From a virus: a DNA stretch of 34,860 nucleotides. A program made the position numbers and the translations under genes. Positions 1 to 8,435 of the stretch are shown in pieces (position 1 is the first letter of the stretch; each line of letters begins with the position of its first letter). The notes under the pieces were generated by a model. The model was not told the origin of the DNA, ran no database searches, and worked only from the letters and a program-made list of their open reading frames with translations. The stretch is taken from the IMG/VR virus record IMGVR_UViG_3300031918_000095, positions 1 to 34,860 of that record; one strand, written 5' to 3'.

Positions 1-515
1 TTACCGCTTACAAAGATGGCGTAGCAGCTTCAATCTTCACAGCAAACGATATGTACGAGATGGGTATAAACTACCAATTAAAGGCCTACGACAAAACTAC
101 AGATACTACAAAGACAGTAAATCAGTCTCCTGATCGTGCTAGTTATGTTCAAGATTCACTTCTTGATACTACAAACGTAACTGCTGCAACAAACTACTAC
201 CCATCAACTCTAGGTATGAGTATGGACGGATTCAAGGATTTATCTTTGACAGGTAAGTTTATTGACGCAGATAATACGACTACAATGACAGTAGAGGCTA
301 CCAATGATGAAGACGCAACAAACGCAGATTGGGTTCAGGTTTATGGATTTGATACAAAGGGTAATGCTATGACAAATAGCGTTGTAGCTGCTTCAACAAC
401 TACTACTTTTGCCTGGGATTTTGATAATTTAAATTATTCATTATTCAGAGTAAAAGTCGTAAACGGTGATAACACCAACACAATGATTATTAAAGCAAGA
501 CGTAAATCTTTATAA
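1..515 (+). CDS. Structural protein, 5'-truncated (head-proximal)
   Basis: The reading frame is open from base 3 through the window edge. The ATG at 51 is therefore probably internal and the gene begins outside the window. The visible part (about 170 residues) is rich in Thr, Asn, Asp and Val and looks like a beta-sandwich virion protein. It has repeated Thr runs and ends in a short basic tail, KARRKSL. It is followed four bases later by another small virion-like gene. Since the major capsid gene starts at the other end of the window, this may be the next gene in the head cluster, or the C-terminal part of a capsid-associated protein. I do not recognise a specific family. Confidence 0.7.
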   Translation, partial: TAYKDGVAASIFTANDMYEMGINYQLKAYDKTTDTTKTVNQSPDRASYVQDSLLDTTNVTAATNYYPSTLGMSMDGFKDLSLTGKFIDADNTTTMTVEATNDEDATNADWVQVYGFDTKGNAMTNSVVAASTTTTFAWDFDNLNYSLFRVKVVNGDNTNTMIIKARRKSL

Positions 516-519
516 TTTT

Positions 520-936
520 ATGATACAGCAATCATTAAATCAAACAGCAGAAGGTGGATTCTATATCTACCTAATAAACAAAACAGGAGCTAATTCTGTA
601 AAAGGGACAGTTGTTATTGCTTCATCTACCACGGATAACGGATGTGAAAAAATAGCAAGTAACGTTCCTGATGCTATTGGGGTAATCTATAATGATGGAA
701 TACCAGATGGATCTCCTGTTCAGGTGGTTGTTTCTGGAATTGCTGATGTATACTTCATTGGTAGTACAACAAGAAAACACCTAGCAAGAACATTTGTTAC
801 TGCTGATGCTGGGTTTGTCGCAGGACAGGCTCTTTCAGAGGCTATGCCTGGATCTCCATTTACAACAGACAAACATTTCTGTGAAATAGGTCATGTATTA
901 GCTTCAAGAACTGGTGCTGGTCTAGCACGAGTTTAA
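520..936 (+). CDS. Small head decoration/stabilisation-like protein
   Basis: 138 residues, Gly/Ala/Val-rich, with no membrane span or signal peptide. Alternating short hydrophobic strands suggest an all-beta protein. Size and place (just after the head region, before the adhesin genes) match capsid decoration proteins, and the Gly-Val-Ile-Tyr-Asn and Val-Ser-Gly-Ile-Ala segments resemble DUF2190-like decoration proteins. That family link is from memory of the pattern, not a search. The start follows the previous stop by four bases with no Shine-Dalgarno sequence, as for most genes here. Confidence 0.6.
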   Translation: MIQQSLNQTAEGGFYIYLINKTGANSVKGTVVIASSTTDNGCEKIASNVPDAIGVIYNDGIPDGSPVQVVVSGIADVYFIGSTTRKHLARTFVTADAGFVAGQALSEAMPGSPFTTDKHFCEIGHVLASRTGAGLARV

Positions 937-958
937 TTACATTTTAACTAATTAATTT

Positions 959-1168
959 ATGGATGAAAAAAAGAAAAAAGAAATACGCTTAATAATAGAC
1001 AAAGAACTATCTAATTACGAAGATAAAGCAGAACTTGCTAAATACATAGAACACGCTTATATCTTTGGCCCATTGGGTAAATCAGAGCATTACAATATTG
1101 ATGAGATAATGGCTTTGATAAACGAAACCTTAGTAGAATTAACACCAGTAGAAATGAAAGAAGAATAA
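959..1168 (+). CDS. Small acidic hypothetical protein
   Basis: 69 residues, highly charged: the N-terminus is Lys-rich (MDEKKKKEIR) and the C-terminus is acidic (VEMKEE). It is predicted to be helical. It lies between the decoration-like gene and the first LamG protein, in the same orientation, four bases before the next ATG. No family is recognised. Its position suggests a virion-assembly accessory or head-tail joining helper, but nothing in the sequence proves that. Confidence 0.6.
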   Translation: MDEKKKKEIRLIIDKELSNYEDKAELAKYIEHAYIFGPLGKSEHYNIDEIMALINETLVELTPVEMKEE

Positions 1169-1172
1169 ATCA

Positions 1173-2336
1173 ATGGCAAAAGAATCATTAAAACCAAATA
1201 GTCCAGAATGTATCTTTAGAGAGACTTTCAATTCCGAGCAAGCAACTCGTGATCTTGGAGGTGTCCCCACTGCGGTTACCTATCTAAATGGTGTTGGTTC
1301 TTGTGTTGCTGCAAGTAGTAGTTATATAAGATACCCCCAATTAAACCTCAAAGGAACTTACAGTATAAGAATTAGAGTAGCTTCTATCACTCCAGTTGCA
1401 GCAAGTATTTTGATTGATTTCAGAGGAACCGCTGGAACTGGTACAGGACAAATACAGATTACAAGCCCAACACTTGTAGTTTCTCCATCAAACGGAACAG
1501 TATATATTGACGGAGTTGCAAGTAGCGCAGCCTTAACTTCCTCTAATAAAGAAATTGTAGTTACTGGAATGACAATATCTGGTTCCGAAATATACTTCAA
1601 TGGTAGATATTCAATCCAAAACTTCGGGACTGCTGGATATGAACTTGTAGAAATCTACGAAGGAACCCTATCTGCTTCACAAGTAGCTTTAATGGCTAAG
1701 AATGCACAAAATCAAAACTTTAAATCCCCAACAATAAATTGTCTTATCTGCCTAGACTCTTTCACTGGAGTAATTAAAGACAATACTTTTTCAAATACAA
1801 TAACCCCAACAAATACCAATGTGGTAATGGATGGCTCTAGTTATGCTATGAACTTAAATGGTGCTGACTCAAAAGTAGACTGTGGAAGTGATATTGTAGG
1901 GACTAAAAGTATAACTACTTGTATTTGGGTAAGAGCTAATAGCGTTGGAGAAACAGCAGGTAGAATAATTGATAATTCTAAATGCGTTCTTTACACTACC
2001 GTTAATTCCCTTGTTTTTACTCGTGATTTCGTATCGTTTGCTAGTCCAGTCGCTTCGTCAATTCCTTTTGGGAAATATAACTTTGTAGCAATTACTTCAA
2101 CTTCAACGGGATCATCTACTTTCTATACTGGAAATAAAAAAGTAAACCCAATAATAAACGGTGGAGCAGGACAGGCAGGAGGAACTCCAGCAGCAGGAAC
2201 AAACGTGATAATCGGTAATAATACAGGACAGACCAGAACTTTTGATGGAGATATAAAGATGGTTAGAATTTTTGAAGGAATATTATCAATAGAAGAAATT
2301 ACTCAAATATGGTCAGCAACTAAATACTTAATATAA
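1173..2336 (+). CDS. LamG/concanavalin-like virion adhesin, two domains
   Basis: 387 residues with two jelly-roll-like halves (about 45-165 and 200-385). Each follows the Laminin_G_3 pattern: a strand-rich body, a late Asp-Gly-Asp-Ile or Tyr-Glu-Leu-Val-Glu-Ile strand, then an (S)xxEI/SQVxx helix cap. These domains commonly bind carbohydrate on phage tail fibres and capsids. No signal peptide. The next gene, also LamG-type, begins two bases after this stop, so the two are probably co-translated. Receptor or glycan binding is inferred from the fold. Confidence 0.7.
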   Translation: MAKESLKPNSPECIFRETFNSEQATRDLGGVPTAVTYLNGVGSCVAASSSYIRYPQLNLKGTYSIRIRVASITPVAASILIDFRGTAGTGTGQIQITSPTLVVSPSNGTVYIDGVASSAALTSSNKEIVVTGMTISGSEIYFNGRYSIQNFGTAGYELVEIYEGTLSASQVALMAKNAQNQNFKSPTINCLICLDSFTGVIKDNTFSNTITPTNTNVVMDGSSYAMNLNGADSKVDCGSDIVGTKSITTCIWVRANSVGETAGRIIDNSKCVLYTTVNSLVFTRDFVSFASPVASSIPFGKYNFVAITSTSTGSSTFYTGNKKVNPIINGGAGQAGGTPAAGTNVIIGNNTGQTRTFDGDIKMVRIFEGILSIEEITQIWSATKYLI

Positions 2337-2337
2337 T

Positions 2338-4647
2338 ATGGCAAAAATATTCAGCGTAAATTTTAATAAGGGGAGCATAAACGATAGATATGGAGCTATT
2401 GCTACTCTTGGTGCTACCGCTAAACTTAAGGGAGACGAGAAAGGTCTTGCCCTTAGATGTAATAATGTGGCAAGTGACTGGATTTCTTATGGAAATATTG
2501 CCGAAATAAATGCTATAGGAACTGGAGAATTTACCTTTGTAGTAGGTTGTAATATTAAGGGATTTTTAAATCACGGGAGTGTTTACAATACTTTAATGGG
2601 TAAATCCCAATCCATGGGAACTGACGGAGTTTCAATGTCATTTCTTAGTTCTACTTTTTTTAGATGTATTATTGTAGTTTCTAACCTTGACGCAACTATA
2701 AATCTTGTAAATGAAAACAATATACTTATTCTAACTAGAAATGCGGCAGGACTTTGTACTCTTTACCAAAATGGAGTAGCGGTAGGTACAGTAAGTCAAG
2801 CAGGAAGTATTTCAACAACTGATCCTTTTAATATAGGATATTCTGGAGGAACTACAGCTAGAACACCAAATGCCTCAATATACTTAGGAGAGGTTTATAA
2901 TCACTGTCTTTCTACTGCAGAAATAGCAAAATTGACTGCAAACTTTATGAGCCAAATGCCACTTTCTGATAATAAAAATATGGAGTATTTTAACTCTGAT
3001 GATTTGTCCGCAGAGAAAGATACTGGACTCCTATGTGCTTATAATATGAAGAAGAATAAAAATACTATTGTAGATGTAAGTGGTAATGGAAAAAACGGAA
3101 TAGCGACAAACGTAACATCTACTAAAGATGGATTACTTTTTAGTGGTAATGGATATATGCAAACTCCTTCTCCAGAATATTCAGTACAAGGCTCAATGAG
3201 TTTAAGAGTAAACTTCAAAGATGTTACTAACTCGGGGTATTTATTTAGAGCAAATCCTTCAGGAGCCTCTGGTATGGACCTCTTGGTAAGTACAGGAAAT
3301 TTGACATATCAGATTAAGGCTGCAGGACAAATTAGCGCGGCTGTCTATGCTAACGTAGACACTACAGTAACGGTAACTTGGTTACTCAACGGGAGTAAGT
3401 CATTTTATGTAAATGGAATATTGATAGGTTCAGACGCTTATAGTTCAGAGTTTACAGAAGATACAAATTTCGCATTAGGAGCAAACTATGGAAATGGTAC
3501 TTATACTAAATGCGAAATAAAAGACTTTAAATTATATAATAGAGTATTGTCAACTCAAGAAATAACAGACTACCATAATTCTTGGGCTGATCAAATAGCT
3601 CTCAAAGAATCATTCAAATACGAACCAGCAGACGGAACAAGTATCGTTCCTAATGGATGGCAGTTGATAACTGGAGCTTATAAAGTAGGAGAATATCAAA
3701 TAAAAAGTGGAGAATATATAACTGGTGGAAATATGGAAGGAGGCCTAGTTGGTACTCTATCAAACATCGCAGGAGGGGCAACTGCTACTTATACCTTAAA
3801 CACAACATCTCCAATATCAGGAACACAAGATGCTAGATTGCAAGTAACTGTAGCTGGGGCAAACAGTGGTTATCCTAGAATACAGTGGGGCTTAACAAGT
3901 GTCGTTGGAAAAACATATAAATTATCCTTTGATTATAAAGTAAATTCTGGTTCTGCTTATATTCAAGTAAGAAGAGGTGTTGTTTATGCTAACGCCTTTA
4001 CTCTAACTGGTAGTGGAACACAAACAATAAACCTAGCTTGTGATGGGACAACTCAATTGGGAGATTTGGCTTTCAACGGAACACAGTTGTTTGATATTCA
4101 AATTGATAATGTATCAATAACTGAAACTTCTCCTCTCCCTACAATTCAAAATGGTACAAAATATCTTGAAAATGTAACCGCAGGAGCATTGGTAATACCT
4201 AGTAAAACCGCTTATGGAACTTGGGAATTTGATTTATACAAAGGAGCAGATACTAACGTAATGCAAGTTGGATTTATAAACAAAAATACAGCCGTGGTAG
4301 GAGCAGGTAGTTATAGATTAGACTTTAAAGCAGATGAAGCAATAAGTTTCATTAAAACATCTGAAGGAGTTATAAACGTAACTGCTACTTCATATTTTGC
4401 AAACAATACTTTTTATAGAGTAAAAATAACTCGCACACCAGCTGGAATATTCACTTTTTACATTAAAGGTGGATCATTTACTCCGACTGCAGGACAAGGT
4501 GGATGGACTCTTATAAGTATGGCAGGAGGAAGTGGAACGAACCCTACAACTGACAATGTCTATCCAACATCAAATTACTTAGTATTAGAGATAGATGCAA
4601 CAGATAGAATAGCTAACATTATCATTAAAAAGGGCATAGAAGTATAA
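2338..4647 (+). CDS. Large multi-domain LamG/CBM-like adhesin
   Basis: 769 residues. A LamG-like domain spans about 1-205, ending in a YLGEVYNHCLSTAEIAKL-type motif. A second spans about 225-415, ending DFKLYNRVLSTQEI. A carbohydrate-binding-like domain (about 460-615) has the CBM_4_9-style pattern of a Gly-Asn-Met-Glu start, a Tyr-Lys-Leu-Ser-Phe-Asp-Tyr core strand and an Ile-Asp-Asn-Val-Ser-Ile end. A fourth jelly-roll segment (about 620-769) closes the protein. This modular array suggests a host-surface fibre or capsid adhesin. It lies directly behind another LamG gene and ahead of the lysis genes. Confidence 0.7.
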   Translation: MAKIFSVNFNKGSINDRYGAIATLGATAKLKGDEKGLALRCNNVASDWISYGNIAEINAIGTGEFTFVVGCNIKGFLNHGSVYNTLMGKSQSMGTDGVSMSFLSSTFFRCIIVVSNLDATINLVNENNILILTRNAAGLCTLYQNGVAVGTVSQAGSISTTDPFNIGYSGGTTARTPNASIYLGEVYNHCLSTAEIAKLTANFMSQMPLSDNKNMEYFNSDDLSAEKDTGLLCAYNMKKNKNTIVDVSGNGKNGIATNVTSTKDGLLFSGNGYMQTPSPEYSVQGSMSLRVNFKDVTNSGYLFRANPSGASGMDLLVSTGNLTYQIKAAGQISAAVYANVDTTVTVTWLLNGSKSFYVNGILIGSDAYSSEFTEDTNFALGANYGNGTYTKCEIKDFKLYNRVLSTQEITDYHNSWADQIALKESFKYEPADGTSIVPNGWQLITGAYKVGEYQIKSGEYITGGNMEGGLVGTLSNIAGGATATYTLNTTSPISGTQDARLQVTVAGANSGYPRIQWGLTSVVGKTYKLSFDYKVNSGSAYIQVRRGVVYANAFTLTGSGTQTINLACDGTTQLGDLAFNGTQLFDIQIDNVSITETSPLPTIQNGTKYLENVTAGALVIPSKTAYGTWEFDLYKGADTNVMQVGFINKNTAVVGAGSYRLDFKADEAISFIKTSEGVINVTATSYFANNTFYRVKITRTPAGIFTFYIKGGSFTPTAGQGGWTLISMAGGSGTNPTTDNVYPTSNYLVLEIDATDRIANIIIKKGIEV

Positions 4648-4669
4648 ATTATTAATTAACAACAAGACA

Positions 4670-4966
4670 ATGGAAACCGAAGAACCAAAATCATTTACAA
4701 ATAGAGAGTTATGGATGCTAATAGATAAAAATAGTCAAACGAATTTATTACAACATAAATCAATCACCGACAGTCTCCAGGAGTTTCATAAAACAACAAA
4801 GGAAACCCTAGACTTAATTTTAGCCCAAACGTCAAAGACCAATGGCAGAGTGAATAAACTAGAACTGTGGCAGAGTTATGTAAAAGGTGCGACATATTTG
4901 GTTCCGTTAGTGATTAGTGCTTTGGTATCTGGGATTGTCGGATTATTGTTTTTTTACTTTAAATAA
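4670..4966 (+). CDS. Tail-anchored small membrane protein, XhlA-like
   Basis: 98 residues. The N-terminal 70 residues are polar and helical, with heptad-like spacing. One strong C-terminal membrane span (about 76-97, rich in Val/Leu/Ile/Gly) ends in FYFK. This layout matches XhlA/hemolysin-type lysis accessory proteins that sit beside the endolysin and holin. The stop TAA is followed at once by the ATG of the peptidase, so coupling is likely. Involvement in lysis is inferred from layout and neighbours. Confidence 0.6.
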   Translation: METEEPKSFTNRELWMLIDKNSQTNLLQHKSITDSLQEFHKTTKETLDLILAQTSKTNGRVNKLELWQSYVKGATYLVPLVISALVSGIVGLLFFYFK

Positions 4967-5872
4967 ATGAAAATACTCACACTAAATTGTAAACCAGACC
5001 TTTCTTACTTCACTTCTCGTGGGTTGCAATTAGATTGTGTCTACAAGAAGATAAATAAGATATTCCCCGTTGAAATTGGAAATCCTGCTATAGCCCAAGA
5101 TGGCACAACCGTTCCTACCGCTTACCCAAACCCAGTAGATTACTTTAATGCTAACTTTAATACAGGAGAATATGACATAATAATGCTTGGTTATACACGA
5201 AATGAGTATAGAAAATACAAGAAAGAAATGGCAAACACAGGAGGTAAAACTTTCCTTATGCCACTTATGCCAAAAAGGACCTATGTAGTAGTTTACTGTG
5301 TGGAAGAAAACAGATACGCCACCCACGAAGTAATTCACGCTCTTTCTGCCATTCTTCTAACTAAGTATGGAAAGATAGTCCATGATTATATGGATACTGA
5401 CTGCTTAAATCGCCCTTATTTCTTAAATAATGATCCAGAGAACCCCCTCAGTAATTACTCACAGACATGGAGCGAGATTAAACCATACTTAAATCTTCTC
5501 AATGGAATAATAGAAGCTCCTAGATGGAAATATTTTAATAAAGATGAAGGAACAGGAAGTCTGGGATATAAAATATCAGACCTTGACCCAATACTCGTTG
5601 ATAAATTAGATATAGTTCGTGGGCTTTGTGGCTTTCCATTTAAGATAAATTCAGGCTACCGAACCGAAGCTGAGAACAAAGCAGTTGGAGGAGTAGATGG
5701 TTCAGCTCATACAAAAAGACTTGCAGTTGATATCGCTTGCACAGATGCTACTAAAAGACTTACAATAGTAGGTAATGCCTGGAATAATGGATTTGTAGGC
5801 ATTGGGATAGCAAGTAGTTTTATCCATTTAGATATTGATTCTTCTTTGTCGAGGAGAATCTGGTTATATTAA
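4967..5872 (+). CDS. Endolysin: zincin-like N-domain + M15 peptidase
   Basis: 301 residues. The C-terminal half (about 200-301) is a peptidase M15A/VanY-type D,D- or L,D-carboxypeptidase/endopeptidase: SGYRT (229-233), GSAHTKRLAVDI with zinc ligands His248 and Asp255, and FIHLDI with His287. It would cut stem peptides in peptidoglycan. The N-terminal half contains a separate HEVIH motif (120-124) and a later His139-Asp140, the signature of a zincin metallopeptidase. Two metal sites in one lysin are unusual. No signal peptide, so export would rely on the holin-like product of the next gene. Confidence 0.8.
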   Translation: MKILTLNCKPDLSYFTSRGLQLDCVYKKINKIFPVEIGNPAIAQDGTTVPTAYPNPVDYFNANFNTGEYDIIMLGYTRNEYRKYKKEMANTGGKTFLMPLMPKRTYVVVYCVEENRYATHEVIHALSAILLTKYGKIVHDYMDTDCLNRPYFLNNDPENPLSNYSQTWSEIKPYLNLLNGIIEAPRWKYFNKDEGTGSLGYKISDLDPILVDKLDIVRGLCGFPFKINSGYRTEAENKAVGGVDGSAHTKRLAVDIACTDATKRLTIVGNAWNNGFVGIGIASSFIHLDIDSSLSRRIWLY

Positions 5873-5891
5873 TAAATTAAATTAAATAAAT

Positions 5892-6134
5892 ATGTTAAAA
5901 TTATCATGGGTTAACGTTAAAAGTGCATTAGTTTATGGAGGTTTATGGGCCTTGCTTGCAGTAATGGTAGAAATAAAAGCAGTAGGAAATATCTTTGCTT
6001 TAGATTGGCAGGCTTTAGCAAACGTAGGAGTAATGGCTTTCATAGCATTTGTTATCGTATTATTAAAGAATTTATTCACTACTGATAATGGTAACTTTAT
6101 GGGAGTAGTTAAAGTCGCCCCACCAACAAAATAA
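5892..6134 (+). CDS. Holin-like small membrane protein
   Basis: 80 residues with two predicted membrane spans (about 12-32 and 42-60), joined by a short turn. The C-terminus is polar and ends VVKVAPPTK. Size, topology and position right after the endolysin fit a class II holin that opens the inner membrane at lysis. The family is not certain, but this is the best holin candidate in the window. Confidence 0.7.
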   Translation: MLKLSWVNVKSALVYGGLWALLAVMVEIKAVGNIFALDWQALANVGVMAFIAFVIVLLKNLFTTDNGNFMGVVKVAPPTK

Positions 6135-6135
6135 A

Positions 6136-6408
6136 ATGTCCGAATACTTAGACGAAAATAGAATATCCGCAATACTGGCAATCTCTAATGATGACGGAGA
6201 AACTATTTTACCTGTCTATGGAAATCCCGCAAACCATTCTCTAAAAGTAGACGACACAGGTGGAGGATCAGACAATGGAACTCCTACTTATATGAAAGAT
6301 GATAACAGAAGAGTAGCGTTTTATGCAGTTTCAGCGGTTGACGGAGAAACTCCAGTCGCAGTTTACGTCGATAGTGCAACAAATCAATTATTAATAACAA
6401 CAACATAA
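6136..6408 (+). CDS. Small repeat-module virion protein
   Basis: 90 residues containing two copies of a module of about 25 residues: AISNDDGETILPVYGNP and AVSAVDGETPVAVYVDS, each followed by a short beta strand. The same module occurs a third time at the N-terminus of the next gene, a tail fibre. It is therefore probably a fibre-base or tail-spike accessory protein. The start lies two bases after the holin-like stop. No catalytic motif is visible. Confidence 0.65.
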   Translation: MSEYLDENRISAILAISNDDGETILPVYGNPANHSLKVDDTGGGSDNGTPTYMKDDNRRVAFYAVSAVDGETPVAVYVDSATNQLLITTT

Positions 6409-6410
6409 TT

Positions 6411-7625
6411 ATGGCAGAGGCAAAGAGAGATCAAAATTATATACCAACATTATTAGGAGTATCATCAGTCGATGGGAAAACCCCCGTAGTTTTATATGCA
6501 GACCCAGTCACACATAGACTTTATGTGGATATGCCAACAGGGACAGGAGATGTAACAGGCCCAGCGAGCGCTGTGGACGGTAATTTCGCCTCTTTCGATG
6601 GAACTACAGGAAAGATTATAAAAGATAGTGGCAAAAAAATCGCTGATTTTATGGTAGCCAATGGCGCTATTGTAGGCGCAACAAAAACAAAGATAACCTA
6701 CGACGCAAAAGGTTTAGTAACTGCTGGTGCTGACGCTACAACTGCTGATATTGCTGATTCAGCTAATAAAAGATATATAACTGACGCTCAACAAAGTGCA
6801 TTACACGGAGTAAACGACGCCAACACAACATCAAACTCTTACGCAGACGGAAAAGTAGAAGACAGCATTGTAGACGGACACACAACGGTAGCTCCTTCAG
6901 GGAACGCAGTATTTGACGCCTTAGCCGCAAAAGTACCAACAACAAGAACATTGACTATCAATGGAACTGCTTTAGATTTAAGTGCAGATAGAAGCTGGAC
7001 AATATCATCAGGAGCTTTATGGACTCTTATGCCAGGAACTCCAACTAGAGTAGGAAATACTTCCTTCACCGTTACGGGAGATGTCACTGCTTATGTAGCA
7101 AAAGGAATGATCGTAAAATGGACAGAGAGTAGTGCAGTAAAATGCGCTATGGTTTCTATTCCTTCGACTTATGGCGCTCCAAATACTACTATCACAATCA
7201 TTGGAGACACAATGGCTTCAATAGACGCTTCATCTTTAAAATACTGTATGCTCGGTGCAGAGAACTTCTATGAAAGATTTTCAGTAGCTGGTACTCTTGG
7301 AGCTACAGGAACTGATATCGCCAATGCTTTCTACGGACACGAGCCTATGCGCTTACTCGGTGCTGATTTACAAGTAGGAACCGCTGGTACAACAAACAGT
7401 ACAACCATTGATATAAACATCAATGGGACAACAGCATTTACTACAAAACCAACCCTTGCAACAACCGTGGCTGCTTCCCCTACACCATTCACCGCAGATA
7501 ACGGAAAATCAATTGCATTAAATGATAGAATTTCTATAGATATAGATGCTGTTCAAACAACCGCTGCTATTGATCTATACGTAAAAATGTATGTATTACC
7601 AACTAGATATTTAAGTCTTTCATAA
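6411..7625 (+). CDS. Tail fibre protein
   Basis: 404 residues. The N-terminus has the module GVSSVDGKTPVVLYADP (about 16-32) shared with the upstream small protein, then GDVTGPASAVDGNFASFDG (about 47-65), a classic tail-fibre linker. A repetitive Ala/Thr/Asp-rich shaft follows, with a TITGAGLVTAGAD-like stretch and YITDAQQSALHG. The C-terminal 200 residues look like a beta-rich head domain and may bind the host surface. The gene begins two bases after the previous stop. Confidence 0.75.
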   Translation: MAEAKRDQNYIPTLLGVSSVDGKTPVVLYADPVTHRLYVDMPTGTGDVTGPASAVDGNFASFDGTTGKIIKDSGKKIADFMVANGAIVGATKTKITYDAKGLVTAGADATTADIADSANKRYITDAQQSALHGVNDANTTSNSYADGKVEDSIVDGHTTVAPSGNAVFDALAAKVPTTRTLTINGTALDLSADRSWTISSGALWTLMPGTPTRVGNTSFTVTGDVTAYVAKGMIVKWTESSAVKCAMVSIPSTYGAPNTTITIIGDTMASIDASSLKYCMLGAENFYERFSVAGTLGATGTDIANAFYGHEPMRLLGADLQVGTAGTTNSTTIDININGTTAFTTKPTLATTVAASPTPFTADNGKSIALNDRISIDIDAVQTTAAIDLYVKMYVLPTRYLSLS

Positions 7626-7627
7626 TT

Positions 7628-7705
7628 ATGGGATACTTCAAACCATTATCTAAAACTAAATTCATAAACGATGCAAACCTAGTTTCTTACTGTGTTATAA
7701 TTTAA
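7628..7705 (+). pseudogene. Remnant of a LamG gene 5' end
   Basis: A 25-codon reading frame (start MGYFKPLSKTKFINDANLVS) ends in TAA just before the endonuclease ATG. The sequence reads like the N-terminal strands of a LamG adhesin, and its start parallels the intact LamG gene downstream (MSLGEFIPSSNTKLLLHL). It is best explained as the stub of a LamG gene whose remainder was lost or split when the endonuclease gene arrived. A genuine 25-residue peptide is possible but less likely. Confidence 0.5.
7693..7701 (+). promoter_or_regulatory. Extended -10 promoter of the endonuclease gene
   Basis: TG-t-TATAAT, a perfect extended -10 element with no good -35. It ends eight bases before the endonuclease ATG at 7710, so the transcript would start at or next to the start codon (leaderless). 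Homing endonuclease genes often carry their own promoter. Confidence 0.5.
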
Positions 7706-7709
7706 AGAT

Positions 7710-8435
7710 ATGATTAAAACTTGCCTACAATGTAAAAAGGAATATAAATCAAGAGGAAAAATCAGAAATAAATCTGGTAAGTATTGTTCTAAACTTTGTA
7801 TGGCAGAAGTTCAAAAAACTCAATCTAATTGGAATAAAGGAAAATCTTGGAGTAAGGCACAAAAAGAAAAATTATCTAAGGCACATATTGGGCAGAAATC
7901 TTGGAATAAAGGTACTAAAGGAATAATGAAAGCAAATAAAACTTCAATCAAAAAAGGAGATAAAAGAAATGTTGGAAGAATAGTATCTGAAGCGACTAGA
8001 TTAAAAATGTCTTTATTGAAAAAAGGGAAGAAACAGAATTACATTAGAAAACCATTATCAATGGAAACTAGAATGAAAATGAGAATATCAAAATTGACAA
8101 ATCCACCAATGGTTTTTAAAGATACTAAGATAGAATTAAAAATAGAAGCAGAATTAATTAAAAGAGGTATAAACTACCAAAAACAAACACCTCTTTGTAA
8201 AGTATCAAGAGTAGACTTCTATCTTCCTGAATATCACATCGTAATCCAAGCAGATGGGTGCTACTGGCATAATTGTCCGATACACGGAAATGGGGAAATA
8301 AAAGACTGTACTAATAAAGCCAAAAAACAAGATGAGGTTTTAACTTTTAATGGTTTTAATGTGTATCGTTTCTGGGAACACGAAATAAATAAATCAGTTG
8401 AAGAATGTATTAATAAAATAAAACTAATTATATGA
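7710..8435 (+). CDS. NUMOD3 + Vsr-like homing endonuclease
   Basis: 241 residues. The N-terminus carries a small Cys finger (CLQCKKEY...YCSKLC, about 5-30). Next come repeated NUMOD3-type DNA-binding segments (SNWNKGKSWSKAQKEKLSKA and QKSWNKGTKG, then a SEATRLKMSLLKKG copy; about 38-130). The C-terminus is an EDxHD/Vsr-type nuclease: Glu in KIEAEL, Asp in RVDFYLPEY, the ADGCYWHNCP core, and FWEHEI near the end. Such enzymes nick DNA and spread their own gene. The stop TGA overlaps the ATG of the following LamG gene (ATGA). It is flanked by a LamG stub and an intact LamG gene, so it is probably a recent insertion. Confidence 0.85.
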   Translation: MIKTCLQCKKEYKSRGKIRNKSGKYCSKLCMAEVQKTQSNWNKGKSWSKAQKEKLSKAHIGQKSWNKGTKGIMKANKTSIKKGDKRNVGRIVSEATRLKMSLLKKGKKQNYIRKPLSMETRMKMRISKLTNPPMVFKDTKIELKIEAELIKRGINYQKQTPLCKVSRVDFYLPEYHIVIQADGCYWHNCPIHGNGEIKDCTNKAKKQDEVLTFNGFNVYRFWEHEINKSVEECINKIKLII

